Assembly: GCA_002336895.1 (NCBI GenBank)
Contig: DDFC01000039.1
Location: 26,587-82,407, forward strand
Length of the DNA: 55,821 bases
Source: Verrucomicrobiaceae bacterium UBA1938
GTDB taxonomy: Bacteria > Verrucomicrobiota > Verrucomicrobiia > Verrucomicrobiales > Verrucomicrobiaceae
Direction: 5' to 3'
Part shown: positions 33,165-41,491 of the stretch, piece after piece
Numbering within the stretch: the stretch's first letter is position 1
Layout of the letters: each line of letters opens with the position of its first letter
Notes under the pieces: generated by a model
What the model was told of the DNA's origin: nothing
The model's database searches: none
The model's input: the letters and a program-made list of their open reading frames with translations, nothing else
Translations under genes and position numbers: made by a program

Positions 33165-34649
33165 ATGACTTCCGGACTGCGACCCACTCTCCCCAAAGCC
33201 GTCATCGCCACCCTGGCACTCGCCATGGCTACGACAGCGTTTGACGTGGCCCGTGCCGACGATGAAAAACCCGGCTTCTTCAAAAAGATCTTCGGCGGCG
33301 GCAGCAAGACCGAAACCCCGCCCGAGCCGGAAAAGAAACCGGCCCCGAAGCCCGAGCCTGAAAGCAAGCCGAAGCCCAAGGCCAAGCCCGCTCCCGAGCC
33401 GGAGAAGACCACCTCCACCAAGAAGGTCGAAACGGGCAAGGCTCCCCGCGTCATCATCACCACCACCGGCGGCAAGAAGCTGGAGATCGGCAAAAAGTCC
33501 ACGCCTTCCAAGAGCAGCCCGAAGAAGGAAGTCGCCAAGACCGAGACTCCCAAGTCCACCCCCGCCCCAAAGCCTGCCGGGGAGTCCATCAAGGACGTGA
33601 CCAAGTCCGCCGCCCGGGACGGGGATTCCAACGCCATGAAGGGCGAGTTCAAGGAGGACGATGACGACAAGTCTGCCCCCGCCGAAAAATCCAAGACCGT
33701 GGAAGTCCTGCCTGCCAATGGCGGCTGGGAGATCATCAAGATCGGCGGACGCGACTACGTCACCGCAGAGAGCATCCGCAATTTCTACAATCCCGTTTAC
33801 GGCTTCACCACCTTCCGCATTCAGGGCACCCACTTCTGGCTCGGCTCCTCCAAGCTCATCCTCAAGGCGCAGATCGGCTCCCAGGAGATGCTCATCAACA
33901 ACATCAAGTTCATCCTCAGCTTCCCCGTGCAGGAGTACAATGGCAAGGTGCTCTTCTCCCGCCTGGACCTCTGCAAGCTGATCGACCCCGTCCTCTACCC
34001 CAGCCACATCCAGAACGCCGAGTACTTCGACACCGTGATCGTCGATGCAGGCCACGGCGGCCACGACGCCGGAGCACGCGGCGTTTACGGCTACGAAAAG
34101 GACTTCGCCCTCAAGATGGCCATGACCGTGCGCACCGCCCTCATGCAGCGCGGCTTCAAGGTCATCCTCACCCGTGCCAACGACACCTTCATCTCCCTCG
34201 GCGGGCGTGTGGCCATCGCCAATCAGACCCCGAAGAGCATCTTCATCAGCCTGCACTTCAATTCCGCCAGCACCTCCGCCAACGGCATCGAAACCTGGGC
34301 GCTCACTCCTCAAAACGCAGCCGCCACCATCAGCCGCGGCGGTGGTTACAATCTCAACGGCGTCACCGGCAACAAGCAGGACTCCGCCAACATCGCCCTC
34401 GCCACTGCCGTCCACGCCAGTGTGATCAGCCGCTTCAAGTTTGTCGATCGCGGCATCAAGCGCGCCCAGTGGAGCGTGCTCACCGGCTGCAAGCGCCCCG
34501 GCATCCTCTTTGAAGGCGGGTTCGTCACCAACGGCCCCGAGTGCCAGCTCATCGCCTCAGACACCTACCGCCAGCAGGTCTCCGCCGCCATCGGCGACGC
34601 CGTGCTGAACTACCGCAAGGCCCTCGAATCCGCGATGGCCAAACGCTAG
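33165..34649 (+). CDS. N-acetylmuramoyl-L-alanine amidase (Amidase_3, AmiA/AmiC-like)
   Basis: A 494-residue exported cell-wall hydrolase. The ATG at 33165 gives a signal peptide (KAVIATLALAMATTAFDVARA); the longer frame starts inside gpmI. Residues ~30-180 are a low-complexity Lys/Pro/Glu linker. A wall- or substrate-binding segment (GWEIIKIGGRDYVTAESIRNFY, resembling an AMIN- or copper-amine-oxidase-like fold) follows. The catalytic domain (~290-490) carries zinc ligands in IVDAGHGGHDAGARG (His), YGYEKDFALKMA (Glu) and FISLHFNSAS (His), and catalytic Glu in LFEGGFVTN. It cleaves between MurNAc and L-Ala of peptidoglycan during division or remodelling. Confidence 0.92.
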   Translation: MTSGLRPTLPKAVIATLALAMATTAFDVARADDEKPGFFKKIFGGGSKTETPPEPEKKPAPKPEPESKPKPKAKPAPEPEKTTSTKKVETGKAPRVIITTTGGKKLEIGKKSTPSKSSPKKEVAKTETPKSTPAPKPAGESIKDVTKSAARDGDSNAMKGEFKEDDDDKSAPAEKSKTVEVLPANGGWEIIKIGGRDYVTAESIRNFYNPVYGFTTFRIQGTHFWLGSSKLILKAQIGSQEMLINNIKFILSFPVQEYNGKVLFSRLDLCKLIDPVLYPSHIQNAEYFDTVIVDAGHGGHDAGARGVYGYEKDFALKMAMTVRTALMQRGFKVILTRANDTFISLGGRVAIANQTPKSIFISLHFNSASTSANGIETWALTPQNAAATISRGGGYNLNGVTGNKQDSANIALATAVHASVISRFKFVDRGIKRAQWSVLTGCKRPGILFEGGFVTNGPECQLIASDTYRQQVSAAIGDAVLNYRKALESAMAKR

Positions 34650-34816
34650 ACCGGACCGGTTCTCGAAAAGATTGTCCTTTTGATCCGGCAAGCGCAGCGG
34701 CGCGTGCGGTCAGGCAGAGGCGGACGTTTCAGGCACACGCGGGCATCTGCCGCCCACGCATGCCATGAAATGCAAGAGAGCAGCAGCTTCGCGCACCGCT
34801 CGGCAGACCGGCCAGC

Positions 34817-35812
34817 TTACTTGACGAGCACAAAGTCATCCGGCTTCAGGCCCTTCTTGAACTCGCCGAAGCCGTACATCGTGGGCTTGTAGTCGCCCAC
34901 AGGGGTCACGTCGGCTTTCTCGGGCACGTTCAGGCCCAGGCCCCAGTACACGCCGTTCACCACCATGCGGCGGAGGCCTTCGTTGGTCAGGTCGGTGGCG
35001 GCGCCCATGGTGCTGGCCAGGATCTTGTTCTCGGTGCCGGCATCGTTCTTCACCACGCGCAGCCAGGCCACGGGCATCATGGGTGTGTTCACCTCCTGCT
35101 CCACTTTGGCGGCGGTGGCTTTGCGGTAGCTGGCGGGGGCGGTGTCGGGCGTCATGCCCTGGAGGATCTGGCCGCGCACCAGGATGGTGGCATCCGCAGG
35201 CGGGGCGGCTTCATACACGTCGGTGTTGGCAAAGAGATCGCTCACGCCGGTGAGCACGGGGTGGTTCGCATTCGCAGCTTCGATGATGCCCTTGGTGGCC
35301 TCGATCTTGTGCTTGCCCCAGTGGCTCACCCAGGTCTCGCCGAGGAATTTTTTACCCCAGCCTCCGTTGTTGTTGAAGTTCCACGCGGCATAGGGGCTGT
35401 CCTTGCCATAGCCGTTGAAGGCATGCGTGCTGGTGCGCAGGGCCACGATGGGGATGCCACGGTTCACCGCAGCTTCAAACTTCTTGGTGGTGGCCTCGTC
35501 CCAGTGGCGGAAGCGCAGCAGCATCACGATGGCATCGGCGCTGTCCAGCGCCTCGGGGTGGGTCAGGCTGGCGCCGTTCGTCGGATCGATGGTGCCGTCT
35601 GCGCCCAGGCTGAAGAGCACGGTGCATTTGAAGCCGTGGCGCTGGCTCAGCAGCTTGCCCAGCATGGGCATGGCCTCCTCGCTGCGGTACTCCTCATCTC
35701 CGGAGAGCAGCACGATGTGCTTTCCTTTGGCCGCACCGGCGGGTTCATAGACGACGTGATCAGCAGCCATGAGGCCGGACGCAGCAAGCAGAGAGAGAAG
35801 AAGATGTTTCAT
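34817..35812 (-). CDS. Exported ThuA-like domain protein
   Basis: A 331-residue protein with signal peptide MKHLLLSLLAASGLMAA and the ThuA-like class I glutamine-amidotransferase fold: GKHIVLLSGDEEYRSEEAMPML, ADAIVMLLRFRHWDEATTKKF, GIPIVALRTSTHAFN and HWGKHKIE. The nucleophilic Cys of true amidotransferases is absent, as usual in ThuA. Family members occur beside sugar-utilisation genes and are abundant in Verrucomicrobia and Planctomycetes; the function is not established. The ATG at 35812 starts the leader. The open frame continues far upstream on the same strand, antisense to the PQQ-type gene, but that part is not coding. The 167 bp between the amidase and this gene (34650-34816) hold nothing recognisable. 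Confidence 0.88.
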   Translation of the reverse strand: MKHLLLSLLAASGLMAADHVVYEPAGAAKGKHIVLLSGDEEYRSEEAMPMLGKLLSQRHGFKCTVLFSLGADGTIDPTNGASLTHPEALDSADAIVMLLRFRHWDEATTKKFEAAVNRGIPIVALRTSTHAFNGYGKDSPYAAWNFNNNGGWGKKFLGETWVSHWGKHKIEATKGIIEAANANHPVLTGVSDLFANTDVYEAAPPADATILVRGQILQGMTPDTAPASYRKATAAKVEQEVNTPMMPVAWLRVVKNDAGTENKILASTMGAATDLTNEGLRRMVVNGVYWGLGLNVPEKADVTPVGDYKPTMYGFGEFKKGLKPDDFVLVK

Positions 35813-35926
35813 GAACTTGGGTTGGGTGTGGGCGAGGATGAGACATACGCAAAATAACGCCAGCCATTTCCTCTGACGTGTCTTCCGCCACACGGCAGGC
35901 GTAGTATGCTGCACCCCCATTCGCTC

Positions 35927-37459
35927 ATGATCCCCAAATTCCCCCTCGTCCTCACCTTGCTGGTTGGAGGCGTCTTCGTCTGGCTGTGGAGCACCGACCA
36001 CACCTTCCGCGCCGCCAGCATCATGCTGCTGCTGCCGCTTTATTTCATTCTCATGGCCCTGTGGTGGGCTCTGCACAAGAAAGGCGTCCGGCTCCAGCGC
36101 CTGGGCGTTTTTGCGGTCGGCATCGCCTGCATCTGGGGCTTGTTCAAATATGTGATCCGCTATGACGGCAGCGCCGATGGCTCGGCCATGCCCAGCCTGG
36201 CGTGGCGCTGGCAGAAGGCGGAATCCCTGCCTGCCTTGAAAGCAGCGGCGGCAGATGCGGGCGCGTCCCCTTCCGCCATGCCTGCAGGTGCGGCGGACAT
36301 GCCGCGCTTCTTTGGTCTCAAAGGAGATGGTGCCTACCCCGAGCCAGACTGGCACACCGACTGGGCAGCCCATCCTCCGCGCGAGGTCTGGCGCATCAAG
36401 GTGGGAGACGGCTGGGCGGGCTTTTCCGTGGCAGGCGGACGCGCCCTGACGCAGGAGCAGCGCGGCGAGGAGGAGTACGTGACCTGCTATGACCTGGCCA
36501 CCGGAAAGCTGCTCTGGGCCCATGCAGACAAGGCCCGCTTTGACGAGCCCATGGGCGGCATCGGCCCGCGCGCCACACCCACCGTGGATGTGGCGCACAA
36601 TGCGGTGCTGACCCTCGGATCCAGAGGCCTGCTGAACTGCCTGGACCTGACCACCGGAAAGCCGCGCTGGAGCAAGGATGTGCTGAAGGACTGCGAGAGC
36701 ACCAAGGACCCCGAGTGGGGCAAGAGCACCTCCCCGCTGATCGTGGGGGAAAACGTGATCGCCAGCGGTGGCGACAAAGGGATCACCCTCGCGGCCTACC
36801 GCATCGCCGACGGGCAGCTGGCGTGGAAGGCAGGCGAAGATGGCGGCAGCTACAGCTCTCCTGTGCTGGCCACCCTGGCCGGGCGCGAGCAGATCGTGAG
36901 TGTGAACGCCAACTCCGTGACCGGGCACGATCCCGCCACAGGCGCGGTGCTGTGGAAGTTCGACTGGCCGGGCTTTTTCCCCAAAGTCTGCCAGCCCGTG
37001 CAGGTGACGCCTGAGCGCATTCTCGTGACCACCAGCTACGGCCTGAAAAGCAACCTGCTGGAGATCAAGGCTGCTACTGATGGCAAGATGGCCGTGTCCT
37101 CCGTCTGGGCCGCCAGCGCGCCGCGCACCAAGTTCAGCAGCCCCAGTGTCCTGGGCAGCCATGCCTATGCGCTGGATGAGGGCACCTTCTGCTGCGTGGA
37201 TCTGGCCACAGGCGAGCGCGTCTGGCGCGATGGGCGCTACGGCTTTGGCCAGCAGGTCAGTCTGGGAAACCACTGGCTGCTGGTGCAGGCGGAGAAAGGT
37301 TTCGTAGCTCTGGTGAAGGCCAATCCGGAAAAGCTGGAGGAAGTGTCGAAGCTGCCTGCACTGAGCAGCAAGACGTGGAACCCACCCACCCTCGCAGGCC
37401 GCTGGCTGCTCGTGCGCAATGACCACGAGGCCGTGTGCTATGAGCTGGCTGCGAAGTGA
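35927..37459 (+). CDS. Membrane-anchored PQQ-like beta-propeller protein
   Basis: A 510-residue protein. ATG 35927 (MIPKFPLVLTLLVGGVFVWLW) gives three N-terminal membrane helices (to about residue 80), then a beta-propeller of PQQ/BamB-type repeats: EVWRIKVGDGWAGFSV, EYVTCYDLATGKLLWAHAD, GLLNCLDLTTGKPRWSKDV, SVTGHDPATGAVLWKFDW and FCCVDLATGERVWRDG. Each repeat ends in the A-x-D-x-x-T-G-x-x-x-W signature. Calcium/PQQ catalytic residues are not evident, so it is more likely a structural or binding propeller than a dehydrogenase. These proteins are common in PVC genomes. The in-frame ATG at 35906 is an alternative start. Confidence 0.9.
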   Translation: MIPKFPLVLTLLVGGVFVWLWSTDHTFRAASIMLLLPLYFILMALWWALHKKGVRLQRLGVFAVGIACIWGLFKYVIRYDGSADGSAMPSLAWRWQKAESLPALKAAAADAGASPSAMPAGAADMPRFFGLKGDGAYPEPDWHTDWAAHPPREVWRIKVGDGWAGFSVAGGRALTQEQRGEEEYVTCYDLATGKLLWAHADKARFDEPMGGIGPRATPTVDVAHNAVLTLGSRGLLNCLDLTTGKPRWSKDVLKDCESTKDPEWGKSTSPLIVGENVIASGGDKGITLAAYRIADGQLAWKAGEDGGSYSSPVLATLAGREQIVSVNANSVTGHDPATGAVLWKFDWPGFFPKVCQPVQVTPERILVTTSYGLKSNLLEIKAATDGKMAVSSVWAASAPRTKFSSPSVLGSHAYALDEGTFCCVDLATGERVWRDGRYGFGQQVSLGNHWLLVQAEKGFVALVKANPEKLEEVSKLPALSSKTWNPPTLAGRWLLVRNDHEAVCYELAAK

Positions 37460-37525
37460 GGTTGTCGGCCGCTTGGTCCTCCAAACGCCGTCTTTCGCCG
37501 AGCGCTGGGCTTTCTTGATGCTCCA

Positions 37526-37661
37526 TGGCGTCTCGGAGCGCGGGCCTGCCCCTGCCATGGTGCCGCAGACACGCAGGCTCCGGCACGTGAAAGATGGCAG
37601 CAGCTGTTCACTGAGCTGAGCATGCCTGCGGAGTGCTGCGGGCTCTGAGGCCCGCGCTCCA
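37526..37661. repeat. REP-like family F pair
   Basis: 37633-37661 repeats GTGCTGCGGGCTCTGAGGCC plus CGCGCTCCA, with one mismatch to 30131-30159. A diverged inverted partner (CTCGGAGCGCGGGCCTGCCC) lies at 37533-37553. The pair occupies the gap between two convergent genes and ends 6 bp before the cyclophilin stop codon. Confidence 0.8.
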
Positions 37662-37667
37662 TCGGCC

Positions 37668-38630
37668 TTACCAGATGTGGCGGAAGATGCGGCCCACCAT
37701 GCTGCGCGCGGCGTCAGGCTTGACGTAGCGGGCGCCTTCCTGGGCGGTCATCGTGGGCAGCTGCATGGGGCCTTTCTGATTCACCACCTTGATCGATTTG
37801 ATCTCAATGCGGGCCACCGGGCAGTCGTTGGCGTCCACCGGCATCAGGGAGATGCGCTTGATGGTTTCCAGACCTGAGACCACCTGGCCAAAGACGGTGT
37901 AATGGCCCTCCAGGGCCTTGAAGTTCCCCAGCGTGATGTAGAACTGCGATCCATTGGAGCGGCGCTCGGGGTTCACCTTGTCAGAGCGGCGGGCCATGGC
38001 CACGGCGCCGATGCGGTGCGGCAGCTTGATCTCGGCGGGGATGGTCTTGTCCTCGCCGCCGGTGCCCCACTTGGTGCGGGCGGATTCATCCGAGGTCAGC
38101 GGGTCTCCGGTCTGCACGATGAAGCCCTCGATGGCGCGGTGAAAGGCCAGCCCTTTGTAGAAGCCGCTGTCGCATTTGTCGATGAAGTTGTTCACCGTCT
38201 GCGGCACATCATTGGGAAAGAGCTCGATCATCACGGTCTCCTTGGAGCCGCCCATGGCCACTTCCATGACCGCGAGCTTGTGCGTGGAGTCCGGGGCCCA
38301 GAGGGCGGGGTCTTCCAGGCGCTGGGCGGGCAGGCGCAGCGGGCCGGAAAAGCTGGTCGTCGTGGCGGCGGCTCCGGAGGTGGATTTGTCCACGGACTGA
38401 AAGAGGGACTTCTGCGCCTCCTCGGCCAGCTTGTCGATCTCCTGCGTGGTGGTGCCTGGGGCTGCGGTGGCGGCAGCGGCGGCCTTGTCCTTATCCTCCT
38501 TGGCTTTTTCCGCAGGGCGGATGCCGGAGCGGAGGGACTCAGGGGCATTCAGGCTCTGGGCAGTGAGCGTGGCGTGGCATCCCAGGGCCAGGAGGCAGGT
38601 CAGCAGCAGGGGCTTTACGTGGCGATCCAT
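37668..38630 (-). CDS. Exported cyclophilin-type peptidyl-prolyl cis-trans isomerase
   Basis: A 320-residue protein with signal peptide MDRHVKPLLLTCLLALGCHATLTAQ, a linker of about 80 residues rich in Ala, Thr, Lys and Glu, and a cyclophilin domain (~120-290). Visible motifs are IELFPNDVPQTVNNFI, FYKGLAFHRAIEGFIVQTGDPL with the catalytic FHR, RRSNGSQFYITLGN for the usual GSQFFI, and EGHYTVFGQVVSGLE. It would accelerate proline isomerisation during folding of exported proteins. The C-terminal ~30 residues are extra. The lipobox-like LGCHA could instead mean lipid attachment. A small lipoprotein gene lies 26 bp upstream on the same strand. Confidence 0.93.
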   Translation of the reverse strand: MDRHVKPLLLTCLLALGCHATLTAQSLNAPESLRSGIRPAEKAKEDKDKAAAAATAAPGTTTQEIDKLAEEAQKSLFQSVDKSTSGAAATTTSFSGPLRLPAQRLEDPALWAPDSTHKLAVMEVAMGGSKETVMIELFPNDVPQTVNNFIDKCDSGFYKGLAFHRAIEGFIVQTGDPLTSDESARTKWGTGGEDKTIPAEIKLPHRIGAVAMARRSDKVNPERRSNGSQFYITLGNFKALEGHYTVFGQVVSGLETIKRISLMPVDANDCPVARIEIKSIKVVNQKGPMQLPTMTAQEGARYVKPDAARSMVGRIFRHIW

Positions 38631-38656
38631 TGAGAAAATAAGGAACCTTCCTGAGA

Positions 38657-38977
38657 TTAGCGCAGGCCGGCCGGAGCGACGGGATTGATCGGGGTGGGGG
38701 CGGCGGCCGGGGCAGGAGCGGGTGCGGCGGCCGGGGCGGGAGCTGCAGCCGGGGCGGCGGACTCTCCGCCCGAAGCCTGCTCAGCGCGTGAGTTCACCTG
38801 ATAGCGCAGCTTGGGGTTGCCACGCGCCTGGCGCGGCTTGAGCCCCCAGCTCACATCATAGGCATCCTGCTGAGACACGGAGGGATATTTGGAATCATAG
38901 TGCTCTCCGCCAAACCCGCACGAAGCGAGGGCAATGGATGCAGTCAGAGCAGCGAATGGCAGGCGCAGAAATGTCAT
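38657..38977 (-). CDS. Small lipoprotein with Ala-Pro-rich tail
   Basis: A 106-residue protein with a type II signal peptide and lipobox (IALASCGFGG, Cys20). The mature part has a short charged region (HYDSKYPSVSQQDAYDVSWGLKPRQARGNPK is its most distinctive stretch at residues ~26-56) and then a repeated Ala-Pro tail of about 30 residues, likely a flexible spacer across the periplasm. I recognise no family. It precedes the cyclophilin gene by 26 bp on the same strand and is probably cotranscribed with it. Confidence 0.72.
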   Translation of the reverse strand: MTFLRLPFAALTASIALASCGFGGEHYDSKYPSVSQQDAYDVSWGLKPRQARGNPKLRYQVNSRAEQASGGESAAPAAAPAPAAAPAPAPAAAPTPINPVAPAGLR

Positions 38978-39076
38978 TGTTTGGCAGAATTGAAATTCTC
39001 GATGAGCCGCGATACTAGGCGCGGTGGTTCAGGCTGGCAAGATCGAAGTCTTGGACCTCCGTGCCTCCTTTTCCGT

Positions 39077-39433
39077 TCACTCGCCACGCGTCAGGCGCAC
39101 GGCCACGTGGTCGGTGCCGGGCAGGATGTGCTTGCGCAGCTCGATGCTGACCCCCGCCGCGCCAAACTCCTCCAGCGCGCACTCGGCCATCTCGGCGGCC
39201 AGCGTCTCGATCAGCCTCCGGGGCCGTGCGGCCGCCAGCTCCCGTAGGCGCAGCGCCACGGCGGCATAGTCGATGGTGGTGGAAAGGTCGTCCTGCATGG
39301 CCTCAAACCGCCTGGCCACCCGCAGCGTGATGTCCGCCTCCAGCACCTGGCTGGCGGCACGCTCCTCCTCCGGCACACCGATGTAGGTCGTCAGGCGCAG
39401 GGCGGAGATGACTATTTCGTCAGAAGGAAGCAT
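39077..39433 (-). CDS. folB: Dihydroneopterin aldolase family protein
   Basis: A 118-residue FolB-type protein of the folate pathway (7,8-dihydroneopterin to 6-hydroxymethyl-dihydropterin plus glycolaldehyde). Motifs: IVISALRLTTYIGVPEEERAA, where the family has GxxGxxxxER, then DDLSTTIDYAAVALRLREL (D-Y substrate segment), RRLIETLAAEMAE with the catalytic-region Glu, and VSIELRKHILPGTDHVAVRL near the end, carrying the active-site Lys. The ATG at 39433 gives a typical size; the frame extends upstream to 39601 through a repeat and is not coding there. No other folate genes are adjacent. Confidence 0.87.
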   Translation of the reverse strand: MLPSDEIVISALRLTTYIGVPEEERAASQVLEADITLRVARRFEAMQDDLSTTIDYAAVALRLRELAAARPRRLIETLAAEMAECALEEFGAAGVSIELRKHILPGTDHVAVRLTRGE

Positions 39434-39473
39434 GGGGTGGAACCAGAGGGTCGTGGAGGAGTACTTAGCGCAA

Positions 39474-39634
39474 AGAATGACGAATGACGAAATCAGAATG
39501 ACGAAATAATGCCGAAGCTCGAATGACAAAGCGCGCCGCGTAGCAGGATGGCCGGACGCCGTGCTCCGAGACCTCACACGCGTTGTTTCGGCATTCGTCA
39601 TTATTTCGTCATTCGGGCTTACTCATTCGTCATT
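39474..39634. repeat. Family E inverted repeat (CATTCGTCATT type)
   Basis: 39474-39513 is made of repeated GAATGACGAA units ending ATAATGCCGAA. 39582-39634 is the reverse-complementary block (TTCGGCATTCGTCATTATTT, CGTCATTCGGGCTTACTCAT). Together they bracket about 65 bp. The right block overlaps the stop codon of the HAD-NUDIX gene. A single copy recurs at 52058-52088. Confidence 0.85.
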
Positions 39635-40691
39635 GTGCCTTTCCCAGCAGCCCTTTCCTCACACACTCATCAATGAGCACCCGGGTGGGGATGTTTAGCT
39701 CCATCTCCAGCGCCTCCGCCAGCGGCACCCAGCGGTAGGCCTGCGCCTCCTCATTCAGCACCACCTGCGGCTGCGCCTCGGTGCAGCGGGCGATGTAGTT
39801 GAGCAGCAGGAAGTGGGCGGAGCGCTGAAACTCTGGCGGCTCAATACAGTCCTGCACCATCACAAATTCGATGTCCTTCAGCGTCAGGGCGGTTTCTTCC
39901 ATGATCTCCCGCACCAGCGCCTCTTCGCAGGTCTCCCCGCGCTTGATCTTGCCGCCGGGGATGCCCCAGCGGTGGCTCCATTTGTGCGTGCAGATGAGCA
40001 GCAGCTCGCCCGCCTCATTCAAAATCAGCGCGCCCACCGTGGCCACGGGGTAGGCCTTGTCAGCCCCGCCCAGGCCGCCCAGCAGCGCAGGCAGGCGGGA
40101 GAGATCCTGCACCAGCATGTCTGGCACCGAGGTCAGGAGTTGCGCCGCCGTCTCATACCCCGTGCACGTGGCGATGCTCACCACCCCGGCGGCCCGTCCG
40201 GCATCAATGTCATGCCGCATGTCGCCGATGAAGGCGGTCTCCTCCGGGGCCATGTCCAGCGCAGCCAGCAGGCCGTGGATTTCCTCCCGCTTGTCCACCA
40301 CGCCGCAGCGCAGGACCTCAAAGGCATCCCTCACGCCCAGCGCCTGCGCCTGGGCGGCCACGTGCTCCAGCGGGGCGCTGCTCAGCACCACCATGCGGCG
40401 GCCGGTGGCGGCGGCGTACTGGATGAAATCCAGCGCATGCGGCAGCAGGTGCAGGTCCTCATGCGCGTGGGTAAAGTGCTCCAGGTAGAGCTGCTGCAGG
40501 CGCTGCAGCGGCACGTCTGGCAGCACCTCGGCAAAGAATTCGGTGTAGGGCAGCCGGAAGCGTGCGCGAAAGTCCTCCCTCGTCAGCTCCGCCGCCCCCG
40601 CGCTGCGCAGCATGCCATTCACGGCACAGATCACCCCCGGCAGGTCATCCACCAGCGTCCCGGACCAGTCGAACAAGAGATTCCGAATCAT
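39630..40691 (-). CDS. HAD hydrolase - NUDIX hydrolase fusion protein
   Basis: A 353-residue two-domain enzyme. The N-terminal HAD domain (~1-205) has motif I LLFDWSGTLVDD (nucleophile Asp8), VVLSSAPLE (motif II), a Lys in CGVVDKREEI (motif III) and AFIGDMRHDIDAGRAAG (motif IV). Residue 10, normally the general-acid Asp, is Ser, reminiscent of the DWAGT of phosphonatases. The C-terminal NUDIX domain (~210-350) has a complete Nudix box at GGKIKRGETCEEALVREIME followed by ET. The pairing suggests successive hydrolysis of a nucleotide or sugar-nucleotide compound, for example pyrophosphate cleavage then dephosphorylation; the substrate is unknown. There is no intervening stop or start, so the fusion looks genuine. 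Confidence 0.9.
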   Translation of the reverse strand: MIRNLLFDWSGTLVDDLPGVICAVNGMLRSAGAAELTREDFRARFRLPYTEFFAEVLPDVPLQRLQQLYLEHFTHAHEDLHLLPHALDFIQYAAATGRRMVVLSSAPLEHVAAQAQALGVRDAFEVLRCGVVDKREEIHGLLAALDMAPEETAFIGDMRHDIDAGRAAGVVSIATCTGYETAAQLLTSVPDMLVQDLSRLPALLGGLGGADKAYPVATVGALILNEAGELLLICTHKWSHRWGIPGGKIKRGETCEEALVREIMEETALTLKDIEFVMVQDCIEPPEFQRSAHFLLLNYIARCTEAQPQVVLNEEAQAYRWVPLAEALEMELNIPTRVLIDECVRKGLLGKAQ

Positions 40692-40740
40692 GCGCCGCCC
40701 GCCTTAGCTGCTGCCGCGCTGCTTTGCAAACCCATCTCCC

Positions 40741-41370
40741 TCACCGCCTGCGCCTGCGCAGCAGCCACAGCCCCGCTGTACCCAGCAGCAGCGCGCCCCC
40801 GGGCTCCGGCACCGGCGCGGTGGGCGTGGTGACAAAGTCGATCGTGTAGCTGATCTGGTCCGCCCCCTCCTGGATCCAGAAGGTGTAGTTCCCGGCAGGC
40901 AGCGGCCCGTCAAAGCCGATGCCGCCAAACTCCGGCCCCCCGTCCAGCAGTGCCAGCAGGTCATTGTAGGTGTTGCCAAAGCCATCCGTCGCATAGCCCC
41001 ACAGGGCATTGCTCAGGTGGTTGGAGGGATCGCTCGTATTGATGCTGCCCCCCGTGGCGATGGCCATGAAGGATTCATTGCTCGTGCTGCCGCTCTGGGC
41101 GGAGTAAGCGGTCAGATTGATCCCCGTGAGCGCATACCCGGACGCGATGGTGAAATTCCAGATGTCCGCATCCAGCGGCCCGGTGCCGCCCAGAGAGCCC
41201 ATGGTGCCGGAGATGGTGTTGGTCCCCGGGTCCAGCGTGCCCAGCAGGGTGGGAGAGCTGCCATCTCCAGACAGGTCGCCATTCAGCGTCTCATTCCAGG
41301 TCAGCGCCCGTGCCGTGCCCAGAGGCAGGGCCAGAGCGGCGAGCAGACAGAGAATGCGAGAAATTGACAT
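40741..41370 (-). CDS. PEP-CTERM sorted exoprotein
   Basis: A 209-residue secreted protein with signal peptide MSISRILCLLAALALPLGTARA and a C-terminal PEP-CTERM signal: VPEPGGALLLGTAGLWLLRRRRR (VPEP, hydrophobic helix, Arg cluster). The body is Gly, Ser, Thr and Asn-rich beta structure (TWNETLNGDLSGDGSS, WNFTIASGYALTGINL, AGNYTFWIQEGADQISY), resembling pre-peptidase C-terminal-like folds. PEP-CTERM proteins are processed by exosortase and usually become surface or matrix proteins. No exosortase is encoded in the window. A perfect consensus promoter lies directly upstream, with almost no room for a leader. Confidence 0.9.
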   Translation of the reverse strand: MSISRILCLLAALALPLGTARALTWNETLNGDLSGDGSSPTLLGTLDPGTNTISGTMGSLGGTGPLDADIWNFTIASGYALTGINLTAYSAQSGSTSNESFMAIATGGSINTSDPSNHLSNALWGYATDGFGNTYNDLLALLDGGPEFGGIGFDGPLPAGNYTFWIQEGADQISYTIDFVTTPTAPVPEPGGALLLGTAGLWLLRRRRR

Positions 41371-41379
41371 GTTATTGTA

Positions 41380-41408
41380 ATTATATTGAATATTGTAAAT
41401 AATGTCAA
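41380..41408 (-). promoter_or_regulatory. Consensus sigma-70 promoter of the PEP-CTERM gene
   Basis: Read on the minus strand: TTGACA (41408-41403), a 17-bp AT-rich spacer and TATAAT (41385-41380), a perfect match to the canonical promoter. The ATG begins at 41370, nine bases after the -10 box, so transcription should start at or within a few bases of the start codon. Confidence 0.88.
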
Positions 41409-41491
41409 CTCTGCTGGCTATTTTAGTTCATTGAAGCATCGCGCCTTATTTCGCGCTGGCTTCCCCCTCCCCCGCCCTGCATCCTCCCCGC

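Noticed and set aside
33090..34415. Antisense open frame rich in Gly, Leu and Val opposite the amidase gene
   Set aside because: It is the complement of Lys/Pro/Glu-rich codons; no start context or domain.
35813..37558. Upstream extension of the ThuA-like gene on the minus strand
   Set aside because: It is antisense to a well-supported PQQ propeller gene; the signal peptide sets the ThuA start at 35812.
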